This document shows positions 12,811 to 25,200 of a stretch of DNA of 64,000 bases, piece by piece. Positions within the stretch are counted from its first letter, which is position 1, and each line of letters begins with the position of its first letter. Source of the DNA: Apteryx mantelli (lineage: Eukaryota; Chordata; Aves; Apterygiformes; Apterygidae). Where the stretch lies: the NCBI RefSeq assembly GCF_036417845.1, contig NC_090020.1:34394425-34458424 (forward strand). The letters are read 5' to 3'. The notes below the pieces were generated by a model, which was not told the origin of the DNA, searched no databases, and worked only from the letters and a program-made list of their open reading frames with translations. Both the position numbers and the translations under genes were made by a program.

Positions 12811-15800
12811 GACCAGGACAGCTTGGAGAAGAGAGGGGTGACTGCAGAAGCAGCCCACTTCTCCCTACCACAGACTCCTAAACCTGATCCTGCTTTGGAC
12901 AGGTTTACTACACTCATACAGACTGTAGTAAAATTTTGCTGATCTCCTTTTGCTCAAGCAGTAACTTTGTTTTCTTGGAGAGCAAGCTCCAAGTTCATAG
13001 ATGTTATGTGTTTATCCTTTATCCTTAAGCCATACCCAGATCTTTGGTCTGCCCCTTCTTTCTTGCTCACACATCTTCCAGCTCCAATTACTCACCACCA
13101 ACAACACCTTACAAATCTCACCTTTCTCCATCATTGTGCTAATGCTATTTATTAGCTTTGTGCATGAGATTTGTTTCTCCTTCTGCAACAATTTTCAAAA
13201 TCTCTCCTATTGCTTGACTGCCTTTGAGGTACTTTTGATTCACAGCTAACAGCACTCTCTTCTTTGGTTTCTTCTGTGCACTTAAGTGTTTTGCTTACAT
13301 GGTGCAGTTAACCTCAATAGCTGATCCCACAATTCCTTCCATAACAAATGGTTGCTTGAAACAGCAGCTTCTTGTGGTTGTTGTAGCATTAGCTGTAATT
13401 TAGGAGTGGGAGAAAGGCCACTGCTTTTCATAAGGCGAAGAACCCCCATGGCAGCTCTCCCACACAACTGCTCTCCAGATGTGCTGATTGAGCTGAGCGT
13501 AATGGGGGATCAGGCAATACATCACATTTCTTCCAGCTCTCCACAGACTGCCAGCAGAGCAGCGGAGCATCCAGTGGAGCTAGGGCAAAATAGCAGGAAG
13601 TTTAAGTAACAGTGCAGATGCTGATTTGGTCAAATCAATTAGTCTATAGTCATTCAAGCTAAAATCAGCATGTGACCATGATCGTGATGTGATTGTTAAA
13701 TGATACTGCTGTATGATACCTGTGTTAGTAATATGTATATATTACAAACACACACATGCACCCTACTGTCAAGGGTTTTAATAAAAATAATTACTTCCTC
13801 CAGCAAAGAAAAGACCTTTAAATACTAAATGTTTAAATTGTGTCCCCATGGCTGACTACTTCTATATTCTATTTCTGAAGTTTATTTTTGCATATACTCC
13901 TTCCAAAAAGATTGTTTCTATTCAACTTCTTTATAATATTGCTGCTCTATTTCAAAATAAGGAGTTGAGAAGAAACAGAAAATAAAATATACTGAGTTAC
14001 AGGTCCTGAAGCTAAGAAATTCCCTCTGTCCAGCACCAATATTAAAACAGTATTAGTCTATCTTTGCTTTAAAATGTACCCTGGTTTTGGAAAAAAAAAT
14101 CTTGAAATGGCATTTATAGATTATCTGCTTGGGCCTTTGGAACTCAACTCATTCATATTTGAGGGCAATTAGAGGGCCTGTTAGAATAAGTATAACATAC
14201 AGAAAACCTTCCATTCACATCTTATTAAGCAATAATTTTCTTGCGTGTATATTCCTTATACTGTGTTTCATGTATAAAATATAAATACATAAAAATAAAT
14301 ATACATTTTATTTTATGTGTATGTAATGTATACACTATACGTATATAATATATAAATATGTCTATTCTCAGCTGAAGAGACTGAGATACTGACTGACACT
14401 CAGCTCATGAAAGAATATCAGAATTATTTTTTTGGTGGGAAAGGGGGATACAGGGGGAAAAAAGGAAGGGGCATTAAAGCAGACCACTTCAGTGATCTAA
14501 AAACTCTCCAGAAAGAATAATTAATGCATCTGCGTCCTAAGAAAAAGGAATGAGTGAAGTTCCCGCTATAAAACAAACTACAGAGAGCGATAAAATTAAG
14601 GGGGAGGGGAGAATAAAAGAGTAAAAGGAATCTTCCATGATTTGCTGACAAATACCAGGTGAAAGGCAGTCTCAAGACAGAGAGCTCCACCAAACAGTGG
14701 TCTGGATGGCAGAAAAAATCTTTGCTTTTTTCGATGAGTGTGGGCAGGCTGGACAGCACAGACTCTGAGATGTTTGTCCTGGCAGCCTGAAGGCCGAGAG
14801 AATAAACTGAAGGTGGGTGAGGTCTGAGGCACCGTGACCACAAGGCCATATGTGCGTTTTAGGAGGGCACCTCATAATGTACATTCAGGAGCAACTTGGA
14901 CATTGCTAGAAGGGACTGAAGAGCTGCCTCATGGGCTTCAGATCCCTCTGGAAACTTCATGGTTTTACAGTCTGATCAAAAACTGTTTTTTTACTGCCCG
15001 CTCTGTCCCAATTAGGGCTCCCACAGCAAAGCTCATCATGCCAAAGGACCTTCACACGTCCAAAATTTTCCAGATCTGTCACCCTGTGAACTCTGTCATA
15101 GACATATTATGGCTCTTCAGTTTCAGTTGTATACAAAAATCTACAATGTCTTTAATCATCGCTTCCTAAACCATATGAAAGAGATTTTAATTATAAAATT
15201 TTATTAGGAAAGTTTACTTCTGCCATTTCCTTTCTTTCATAACTCCTTCTTAATCAAATAAAACATCTAGATGAAGATAGGATTTGGCAATAATAGAATC
15301 AATACATATTGTGTGCACACTTTTTTTATATTAATACCCAACAAAATAATGGCCTCAATAATTGGTTTGTTTTGTCACATTTAAATTTCTTTGGCTGGGA
15401 AAAGTTTAGACATAAACCTAAATTTTCCTTATTTAAATTCAACTTCCATAATTCTCTGCTTGAAATTGCTTCAGTAAATAGATTTTCTTAAGGTTTACTG
15501 ATAACTAAATCCACTGCTTTCCCCTCATTAGCTTAAATATGCAATACTGTTTTTCTTTTTTTTTTTAAGGAAAACTTAACTGGTTTCATTTCAGTTGCCA
15601 AAGGACAGATATCTAAAGTGCAAATGACACCAAAAGGGTCATTTTCATTATAGAAATTCAGGCTTAAGACAGTTTAGATGCTTCTATTCTCATTTCTAGT
15701 GGTCACATCAAAACAGGCTTGAGTTTCAGATACTTATTCTGTATCTATTTCTGTGATACTAGCTTCTAAGTTGTTGTACTTTAAGAAAGATCATGAAAGG

Positions 15801-16697
15801 CATTAGATTTTTTTCAAAAATATAAAACCAGGACAAGGATACGCTTTGGCTCTGGGAACATCAAAGTTAATCCTCTACAGAGGAACATTCCAAAGCTCTT
15901 TTTAAATTCTCCATAGAAGAAATTTTAACAACTTCCTGATTTAATGAACATTACAGTAGTTCAGCTGCCCTTTATTTATTTTAGGTTTTGGAACCAGTTT
16001 GTCAGAGTCTTACATCTTTAGAGGTAGATAAGCAGAGTGTGTATATGTGTATGGCATACATAACCAATGTTTTGCTTTTTATTTACCCTTTCATTTCTTG
16101 AGTATGACTTCTGATTTCTGCTAAAAATCCCTAAGTTATTCTTTGTTCACAAAACAGCAAGCTCCTAAGATTTTGTCGGTTGTCGTCTTAATCAATAAAA
16201 GATATTGTTTTCATTAGCACTGCAAAAAAAACCCAAAGAAATAAACACCATCTTGGGCTGCCAAAATATACTGTATAAAGTTGAAGAATTTACATCTCAT
16301 CTTAGATTTGCAATTACTACAGAAAAGAAAAATTTACACATGTGACTGGATTAGGAGTTGGAAAAAATCTTGATCAGGTAAATGACCTTGTAATCTGTGC
16401 CTCATGAATTGAAAATGTTCTGTCTATTTAGACATTTAGTTTTTGAGGAGCTAGAAGATAGCATTCACATTCAGCTTTTACAGAGCAGAAATGTGAAAAG
16501 AAGAAATGGTACTTTGTTTCTAGAAGGGAGTTACATACATAACTGCCATTATTCATTTGAAAATATTTCCCTATATAAATAAAAAATCATGCATATCCCT
16601 GATAAGACAGGTAATATTTTGAAGCTATCTATTAAAAAATGTATCATTACTTAAAAGAAATGATCATTCAATGACATGGATCAAAAACACAGGGATC

Positions 16698-16780
16698 TTT
16701 TATTATTATTATTATTATTTTATTTTATTTTACTCTTTATTTTATTTTATTTTACTCTTTTATTTATTTTATTTTTTAGG
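16698..16780. repeat. TTATT/TTTTA low-complexity repeat
   Basis: TTA triplets change into TTTTA pentamers with two TTTTACTCTTT interruptions, giving about 80 bp of simple sequence. Confidence 0.92.
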
Positions 16781-18965
16781 TAATGATATAATTGTTCATC
16801 AGATGAATACACTGTTTGACATATTTCTTGAAGAGTACTACCTCAGAATTCACGGTCCATTACTATTAGAGCATTGAAAGTTCCAATTAAAATGGATTGG
16901 CAGGATGGGGATGGAGCAGATAAATATTATAATTACTTTAAATTCTGTTTTTATTTTCTACTTATAGAAATGTAACCTGTAGATGTAATAAAAGTTATAT
17001 ACATATGTAAATTAGCAACTGTTAAAATGAAACTACATGATGTAGCACTACATCAGTCAATATGTCGTTACACTAAGTAAAAAATATATTCTTCCAAGAC
17101 TATCTGCTAAGTGCAGCTAATCAGAATAATTGCCCATACACTGGCTAGCATTAAACAAGTTCAGATCTACCAACAGTGTGCAAAGTAATAACCAAATTTC
17201 CTTTTTGTGAGCTCCTATATTTTTTAAAGCTTTCCAAACTGAGGACCACCCAGATATTATGCTGTGTGGGCCTTCACCAAATTTTTAGTAAAAAGGATGT
17301 CTTTTCCTAACAGCCTTTTTGTCCCCCTATATAGTAACATGTTTATAATGTATATTAAAAAATTTTTTTTCTTCAAATTAGTATAATACAATGAATTTTT
17401 ACTACCTGAGAGACTTCGTCTAGACATCAATCAATCATTTCAATTTCAATAATTTCATCCTTTTATAAGGATAGGAAGCTTGTCAAAAGTTGTTTTTCCC
17501 ATGAAGAATTCAATTTTTTTTCTAGTCAGCATTTTTCAGGAAAAAAAAAAAAACATTAAAAATTCCAGCCATTTCTGTGTAGAAGGTCTTGATTTCATTC
17601 CTCTCTTATATGTTCTTTCACTCTACAAAAAAGTTCCCAGAAAACTATTTGGTAGGTAAATTATTTTATGAACACGTGTTTTTTCTAGGATTTCATATTT
17701 AGTTGAACATACCTTATTTATTTTAAAAATAATCAATTAGTTTCCTCTAAGGTTGAATCCTGCTAGCTATAAATGAATTTGACATAATGATAAGTTATCA
17801 TTTGAGAGTCTTTATCATTTTTAAGTTTTGTTATGTATTTGAAACTCTTAAGGACTGCATTTTCAGTGAAAGGGTATATAGATAAATGATATAAAACTGA
17901 TTAAAATTCTCGTACAGAAGGTTAATGAAGAAGTAAATCAGAATCAACTATACAAGTCATTTATTTGAGGATTTAGAAACATAGGATCCCTTTTTGGTAA
18001 TTTCTGTGTAAAGACTCAGGTTTTTAAGGTGGTCTCACTTGGTTCGATGTAAATTAGGATTACCTGCACTGAAATCAATAGTAAAACCTTTTCCAGATTG
18101 AGTAAAGTTCTAGCTTTCATTTTCTAGTTATCTGTATTCTGTATTTATGAAAGCAATGCAAGGTTAATAGCCCACACTTCTAATGATATAATGGCTTATA
18201 TATGACTGGTGATATAGAAACATAAGAAAGAACTATATATTCATTATGCCTTTTAAAATGAAGACAGATGCCAAAACAAAGATTGCAGCTACTCGAATGT
18301 TACATGAATGTAGCTGCCTAAATTCTGCTTTTCTGTTAAATTTGTTTGTAATCAGTCAAAAAGGTTCAAAAATATGAGTGTGAGTATTGAAGGCATTTAC
18401 AACAAGTGTGACCACACAATCCCTGTTTCTTTCAAAACCAAGCTAAAAATGATACCTGAAATGTCTTTGAAGTCTTGGCTGGTGCTGAATTATTTTGTAG
18501 TTATGCTCTGTATGGCCTAGTCTGGACCATGGTAATACACAAATAAATATAAAAAAAAGAGGCAGCAAGTTTGAAGTGGAATTCTTAGCAAGAGATGAAC
18601 AATGAAATACTTAACAAGAGTGGTCAATGTGTCTAAGAAAGGATGTAGGATGATTTAGCTTGTGTGAAAGCACTGATCTTCATAATCTTAACAAATGACA
18701 CAAGAAACACATATGGAAGCAAGCAATGCATGGAAAGAGAGGAAGAGCTGAACAAATCACACACAGTTTATTCATGAATTTCACCTCAGTCTTTTTGAAA
18801 GATGCTTACAGTCGTTAGAACATTCAAAATTCTCAATTATTTTGAGTGATCTGTGAATGTGGCTATGTAGATATCTCTGACTGGAGTTAAGAGGAGCTGC
18901 TGGGTAAGTAGCAGTTTTGAAGATGTTTTATATTTTAAATTTATATTTTCTCCTCAATCCTGCCA

Positions 18966-19181
18966 GTGAGGGGGATGGATGAGAGGAGGAGGAGACGAAC
19001 TTTCCAGGTTAACGACTGGCTGCGCCGCTGGTGTTGGCAACAGGGTTTTGGTTTCTACGACCATGGGACCCTGTTTGAAGATCGACAACTGATGGCGAGA
19101 GATGGGATCCACCTCACGAGGCGGGGCACACAGGTCTTTGCCAACAGGTTGGCCAACCTGGTAAGGAGGGCTTTAAACTAG
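18966..19181 (+). pseudogene. CR1 ORF1 remnant, C-terminal end of esterase-like domain
   Basis: Open frame of 71 codons ending in TAG, directly before ORF2. The reading contains VNDWLRRWCWQQGFGFYDHG and then ARDGIHLTRRGTQVFANRL. The D-G-x-H-L-T-x-x-G pattern is the last block (catalytic Asp and His) of the SGNH esterase-like domain found in ORF1 of CR1 elements. The N-terminal part, including the nucleophile serine block, is missing because the element is truncated here. The ATG at 18966 is incidental and not a true ORF1 start. No function expected. Confidence 0.85.
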
Positions 19182-19186
19182 GAAAG

Positions 19187-20003
19187 ATGGGGGAAGGGGA
19201 GAGTTATAGTGACAGGGTAGTTGGCAAAAGACTGCTCAAGTCAGGATGCCTCCAGCAGGTGAATGCAGCCAGGGAAGTGCGCATGGGATGTGGCTATGGA
19301 GGACCCTCTTTTACCCCTCCTGGGAAACCTGCATGCTCGATCACCTCTCTGAAATGCCTGTACACCAATGCACGCAGCATGGGGAAAAAACAGGAGGAAC
19401 TAGAGATGTGTGTGCGGTCGCAGGGCCATGATCTCATTGCCATTACAGAGACATGGTGGGATAGCTCGCATGACTGGAGTGCTGTCATGGATGGCTACGT
19501 GCTTTTTAGGAAAGACAGACCAGGCAAGCGAGGTGGTGGAGTTGCTCTTTATGTGAGAGAGCAACTGGAATGTATTTGAGCTGTGCCTAGGGGTGGATGA
19601 AGAGCGAGTCGAGAGCTTCTGGGTAAGGATTAAAGGGCAGGCTAGCATGGGTGACACTGTTGTGGGTGTTTACCACAGGCCACCTGATCAAGAAGAGGAA
19701 GTCAATGAGGCCTTCTACAGACAGCTGGAAGTAGCCTCACGATCCCAGGCCCTGGTTCTCGTGGGGGACTTCAACCACCCCGATATCTGCTGGAAAGACA
19801 ACACAGCTAGGCACAGACAGTCCCGGAGGTTCCTGAAGAGCATTGGTGACAACTTCTTGACACAGGTGGTGGAGGAGCCAACAAGGAGAGGTGTGCTGCT
19901 GGACCTTGTACTAACAAACAAAGAAGGACTGGTGGAAGATGTGAAGGTCGGGGGCTGCCTTGGCTGCAGTGACCATGAGATGGTGGAGTTCAGGATCCTG
20001 TGA
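19187..20003 (+). pseudogene. CR1 ORF2, endonuclease part, with a frameshift
   Basis: Start of ORF2 at ATG 19187, five bases after the ORF1 stop. It encodes the APE-type endonuclease that nicks target DNA for target-primed reverse transcription. Visible blocks: LKCLYTNARSM (Asn block), DLIAITETWWD (catalytic Glu), [30 protein letters not shown] at about 19755-19787 (catalytic Asp and Asn), and SDHEMVEF at about 19968-19991 (catalytic Asp-His). The frame breaks in the T-run 19575-19577, where one extra T appears to push the first half into a stop at 19577-19579; homology resumes at once in the next frame. The second half ends at a TGA at 20001-20003, after which the same frame stays open into the reverse transcriptase. 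All catalytic blocks are still recognisable. Confidence 0.93.
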
Positions 20004-21902
20004 GGAGGCAGCAGGGCACCAAGTAGGATCGCAACCCTGGACTTCAGGAGAGCAAACTTTGGCCTCTTCAGGGACCTACTTGGAGGAATCCCATGGGTGA
20101 GGGCCCTAGAAGGAAGGGGCGTTCAAGAGAGCTGGTTAATATTCAAACATCACCTCCTCCAGGCTCAAGAGCGGTGCATCCCTATGAGTAGGAAGTCAAG
20201 CAAAGGAGGTAGGAGACCTGCATGGATGAGCAAGGAGCTCCTGGCAAAACTCAACCAGAAGAAGGAAGTATACAGAAAGTGGAAAGGGGGACAGGCCACT
20301 TGGGAGGAATATAGGAATATTGTCAGAGTATGCAGGGATGCAACGAGGAAGGCTAAGGCCCGTTTGGAATTAAATCTGGCTAGAGATGTCAAGGACAGCA
20401 AGAAGGGCTTCTTCAAATACATCAGCAGTAAGAGGAAGACTAGGGAAAATGTGGGCCCTTTGCTGAATGGGGTGGGTGCCCTGGTGACGAAGGATGCAGA
20501 GAAGGCAGAGTTACTGAATGCTGCCTTTGCTTCAGTCTTTACTGCTCAGGCCAGCCCTCAGGAACCCCAGACCCTGGAGGCAAGAGAGAAAGTCTGGAGG
20601 AAGGAAGGCTTTCCCTTGGTTGAGGAGGATCAGGTTAGAGATCATTTAAGCAAACTTGACACCCACAAATCCATGGGCCCTGATGGGATGCACCCACGAG
20701 TGCTGAGGGAGCTGGCAGACATTATTGCTAAGCCACTCTCCATCATCTTTGAAAGGTCATGGAGAACAGGAGAGGTGCCCGAGGACTGGAAGAAAGCCAG
20801 TGTCACCCCAGTCTTCAGAAAGGGCAAGAAGGAGGACCCAGGGAACTACAGGCCACTCAGCCTCACCTCCATCCCTGGAAAGGTGATGGAGCAGCTCATC
20901 CTGGAAGCCATCTCCAAGCATGTGGAGGACAAGAAGGTGATCAGGAGTAGTCAGCATGGCTTCACCAAGGGGAAATCATGCCTAACCAATCTGATAGCCT
21001 TCTATGATGGAATGACTGGCTGGGTAGATGAGGGGAGAGCAGTGGATGTTGTCTACCTAGACTTCAGCAAGGCTTTTGACACTGTCTCCCATAGCATCCT
21101 CATAGACAAGCTCAGGAAGTGTGGGCTAGATGAGTGGACAGTGAGGTGGATTGAGAACTGGCTGAATGGCAGAGCTCAGAGAGTTGTGATCAGTGGCACA
21201 GAGTCTAGTTGGAGGCCTGTAGCTAGCGGTGTCCCCCAGGGGTCAGTCCTGGGTCCAGTCTTGTTCAACTTCTTCATCAATGACCTGGATGAAGGGACAG
21301 AGTGCACCCTCAGCAAGTTTGCTGATGATACAAAACTGGGAGGAGTGGCCGATACACCAGAGGGCTGTGCTGCCATTCAGAGAGACCTGGACAGGCTGGA
21401 GAGGTGGGCGGAGAGGAACCTCATGAAGTTCAACAAAGGCAAGTGCAGGGTCCTGCACCTGGGGAGGAATAACCCCATGCACCAGTACAGGTTGGGGGCT
21501 GACCTGCTGGAAAGCAGCTCTGCGGAGAAGGACCTGGGAGTGCTGGTGGACACCAAGTTAAGCATGAGGCAGCAATGTGCCCTTGTGGCCAAGAAGGCCA
21601 ATGGTATCCTGGTTTGCATCAGGAAGAGTGTTGCCAGCAGGTGGAGGGAGGTGATTCTCCCCCTCTACTCAGCCCTGCTGAGGCCACATCTGGAGTACTG
21701 CGTCCAGTTCTGGGCTCCCCAGTACAAGAGGGATGTGGCACTACTGGAGCAAGTCCAGCGAAGGGCTACTAGGATGATTAGGGGACTGGAGCATCTCTCT
21801 TACGAGGAAAGGCTGAGAGAGCTGGGCCTGTTTAGCCTGGAGAAGAGAAGGCTGAGAGGAGATCTTATCAACGTGTACAAGTATCTGAAGGGAGGGTGTT
21901 GA
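20004..21902 (+). pseudogene. CR1 ORF2, reverse transcriptase part
   Basis: About 632 codons open in the frame of the preceding endonuclease half, so the upstream TGA at 20001 is an internal stop. It encodes the RNA-dependent DNA polymerase that copies the CR1 RNA at the nicked target. Motifs in order: [20 protein letters not shown] then YRPLSLTS (fingers), [14 protein letters not shown], motif [14 protein letters not shown] (from about 21054, catalytic Asp), motif [15 protein letters not shown] (around 21228), motif [10 protein letters not shown] (21318 on, catalytic Asp pair), then the thumb segment [15 protein letters not shown] and a conserved C-terminal region with [14 protein letters not shown] and [20 protein letters not shown]. 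The key catalytic aspartates are intact. A TGA at 21900-21902 cuts off the last segment. Confidence 0.96.
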
Positions 21903-22121
21903 GAGGATGGGACCAGACTCTTTTCAGTGGTGCCGAGTGACAGGATGCGAGGCAACGGGCACAAACTGAAACACAGACACTTCCATCTGAAGCTGAGGAG
22001 AAACTTTTTCACTGTGAGGGTGACAGAGCACTGGAACAGGTTGCCCAGAGAGGTGGTGGAGTCTCCTTCTCTGGAGATATTCAAAACGCGCCTGGATGCA
22101 ATCCTGTGCAATATGCTCTAG
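21903..22121 (+). pseudogene. CR1 ORF2, C-terminal tail after internal stop
   Basis: Same frame as the reverse transcriptase, running from the TGA at 21900 to a TAG at 22119-22121. Contains [35 protein letters not shown] and FKTRLDAI, the conserved CR1 ORF2 C-terminus. The copy at 33.9 kb has CGA (Arg) where this one has TGA, so the stop is secondary and the tail belongs to ORF2. The role of this tail in retrotransposition is not well defined. Confidence 0.93.
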
Positions 22122-22185
22122 GTGACCCTGCTTGAGCAGGGGGGTTGGACTAGATGATCTCCAGAGGTCCCTTCCAACCTCAGCG

Positions 22186-22209
22186 ATTCTGTGATTCTGT
22201 GATTCTGTG
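22186..22209 (+). repeat. CR1 3'-terminal octamer repeat (ATTCTGTG x3)
   Basis: Three exact copies of ATTCTGTG mark the 3' end of the element. CR1 elements end in such short repeats rather than a poly(A) tail, and they are thought to help the RNA prime at the target. Confidence 0.95.
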
Positions 22210-22210
22210 A

Positions 22211-25200
22211 AATATGCGCTTAAGAATTGAGGGGTTTATGGGTTTGACAGCTTTATAGCAGCCTCTGTTTTAAGACAAAAAAATCACCATTATCTGACAG
22301 AAACACTGGGGAAAAAGGGGGAATGCTGAACTAGAAGTACAAGTCAGCATTATACTTTTTGAAAATTTTTTTTCTTATTTTTGGTCTTAGAAACTCTAAA
22401 TTACTGTTCTGAAAGCAAACGCTGCCTTGTGTCATTGTCAGACTTCCTCCTTGCCTACTCTAAAACAATAACATATTCTATAGCTTAATTAGATAAGCAG
22501 CAGATCCTATATCCTATTAAAAACAAAACAAAACAAAACAAAATTTGTTATTACTAAATTTTCTATCAGAAAGTTATGAATATTTTTATTTGCTTTGATG
22601 GTTCTGTGTCTCATTTCATTGGCATTGCTCAATGTATTAGCTACTTGTAGAAAAACACATAGAGGAAGCAGGAAGTAGGTTGTTTAAAACAAATCCCAGA
22701 GGGAGTGACAGTGCGCTTTGTGCAAATTGTCAAATGCTTGTCCTAAAAGGCAAAGTTAAACAGTTTTTTCCTGTGATAATGATTTGGGCTTTTTATCTTT
22801 TCAGAAATGCTTTCTGAGTGTTAGCTACATGATATCCATTTGATTCTTGCTCTGTAACTTAAAAAACATTTTTTTTTTAATTTTGGACACTGATTGTCAT
22901 GTCAAAAGAACAAGAGCAATTTACAAGTATACCAGCTCTGAATAGCAAATTGTAGATAACCTGCTTTTAAAAAACATCTTAGAGAGAGAGAAACAATAAA
23001 TCAGGCAACAAGAGGAGAAAAGGGGGCTCCTTGCACCAACCTCAAGGCAACTCCAGGTGGTGGTGCTTTAGGCAGTGCCACAGGGCATGCTTTCACCCTT
23101 TCTTACACCATCAAATGGAAGGACTTACCCCTCATGCCTGGCCCTTGTGTCCAGGGGCCATCTCCCACTGATATCGCCCCTCCATTTCTCCCAAACAGGA
23201 CTCCACCTCCATTCCTCCTCCCACCTTAAAAAATTTTTTTATATGATTCCTTCTTTTTCAGGCAAAGACAGGAGAAAGGCTTCCTAATCTTAATGCCTTT
23301 CTTATGTACATTATTGCTGTAGGTAACAGATGACAAAAATACTCTCAAAGATCATAAAAGACAATTTTTTATTTTATTTTCATGTTGAAGTACACTAGTG
23401 TTTTGCATTTTTTCTTGCTTAGCTCAGCCAGGTGCTAGAGTCTTTCCAAATCTGCATTACACTGAAATAACGTGACAAGAACTAAGCCATGTTATTTTGA
23501 AAACTTACAACGCCATCTATGGAAAGAAACCAGTGCTTAATCTGGGTGATGAGGAGTGGTGGTGTGGGCGCTGCCCCCGGGATGTCCTGTAGAGCAGGCT
23601 GGCATGAGGGTTCCCGTGCCCCAGCAAACCTCACTCTTGGCATGGGGAGGTTGAGGTGCTCCGACCCACTCCCGAAAGCACAAGCCTTGTGAAACACCGC
23701 TAATGCACTGCAGTCACTGTCACTACCCTTCTGGCAGGGCACTGCAGCCAGACCCCAAGAGGGCAGGGATACCAGCCCCCTCTAAAGGAGGTCACCCAGA
23801 CCAAGGTCAGAAGTGGCCCCTTGGCCCAGGGTGTGGGTCTGGTTGCATCAAGGTACCTGGTGCATGAACTGGCCATGCCCTGATGTGAGATAGGAGAAGC
23901 CTGAGCTCAGTAAGAAGGACTTAGATGACTTTGGCAAATCTAGCTTGGAATCTGCTCTATTTAAAAATCTGACCTTCACTGTATTGAAAAGTCAGAGTGG
24001 TCTCGGCCCCAAAGGACAGTCCCTTCAGCTCCCTGACCACTTTGGCTGTGGTTACACTGATGAACCAAGAGCATTTCCCAGCTGCCAGGGTCCCAGCGAC
24101 ATCTCAGCTATCACTGGCTATATCCCAGCTACTTGCTGTCATCACAAGTCATGGTTTCTACAGGAAGGAAATCCAGATGTTCTCCGGTCCCAGTATAAGA
24201 GGTCAAGAGCCGAGGACTCCTTGATTTGCTGCAGGGTAGGTCACATTTTCGGGTTAGATAAGCACTGCAGGCAATCAGAGAGGCATATTTGGAGAACAAT
24301 TCTCTAAAAGATCAAAGTACTGGAAGGCAAGGAGGACTAACAGAAAACAGAAGAAAGAACACAATCTTTTTCTTAATTCATCTACTCTATTTAATTAAGA
24401 AGAGATTCTTTATCTTATTTTCTTATTGTTCAAGTTCTAACTACGTGTGGATAATCTTGCGTACACCAATTTAACATCCACACTGACCAATTGTAGTTAC
24501 TCCAATATGGGATCAGAATACGGTCCTGAAAATGGGTAAGGTGTAACTCTTTGCATGGTTTTGTTTACTCTGGATTTGATGTTAAACTTTCTCCCTGAAG
24601 CTGAAATAAATCCAGTTAGTATTTTAAGCAGACACTGATATGCATATACATAAAACTTATATGGACAAAATATTTAGACCCTTAAGGGATGTAAGATCAT
24701 AGTGCTGTTATTTGTTTTTTTCCTCTGCATAGAGTAGCCTACCAGCAATCATTTTATGGTTCTCCAAGTCGCCATCTAAACAGAAGATGAAAGCAAAGTG
24801 GTCTGTTGATGCACTAGTATAAAAAATTATTTAAGATGTTGGTGTACTGTAGTTTGGCAACCTTTCTTCCTTTGAGATGTACTACTGTACTACTTGTGAT
24901 TATAAGTTATGCTAAGAATATTTTGTAAACTAAAAGCACTAAAGTAAAGTTGAAAAAGAAGTCAGCAGTGGGGTAGGCAAATCCTCCTGCCTCGTTTCAT
25001 CTCCATGGTTTTTGCAAGGTTGTATTGGGTTAGTCCTTCCTCTTGAACCTATGTTTTAAGTGAGGCACATTAGGAAAAGTTGAAATAAGTAGCCTTTTTC
25101 ACTTTAATCAGATTCAGCACCCTTCAGCCCACTCACCCTCCCACGCTCCTGCCCTCCTACCCATACACATATACGTGAAAGAAAAGTGCACCGATTACCC

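Larger units (their letters stand above)
10801..18957. other. Non-coding, AT-rich
   Basis: Contains the TTTTC and TTATT tracts, an AT-only patch at 14275-14360, and a purine-rich stretch at 14430-14620 that yields a spurious 141-codon minus-strand frame. No gene or recognisable element. Confidence 0.65.
18958..22210 (+). mobile_element. CR1 LINE, long 5'-truncated copy, avian type
   Basis: Non-LTR retrotransposon copy of about 3.25 kb, against roughly 4.5 kb for a full CR1. In order it carries the end of ORF1, a 5-nt gap, complete but broken ORF2, a short 3' UTR with the typical GGTTGGACTAGATGATCT and AGAGGTCCCTTCCAACCTC words, and three ATTCTGTG octamers at 22186-22209. It is clearly GC-richer than its AT-rich flanks, so its edges show by composition. 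The left edge is fuzzy (18955-18966). I saw no target-site duplication, which is normal for CR1. The low level of damage (one frameshift, two stops) suggests a fairly young insertion that is no longer autonomous. Confidence 0.97.

Noticed and set aside
14424..14849. 141-codon minus-strand open frame rich in Pro, Leu and Phe
   Set aside because: Produced by a purine-rich plus strand (polypyrimidine on minus) that lacks stop codons; overlapping frames are equally open.
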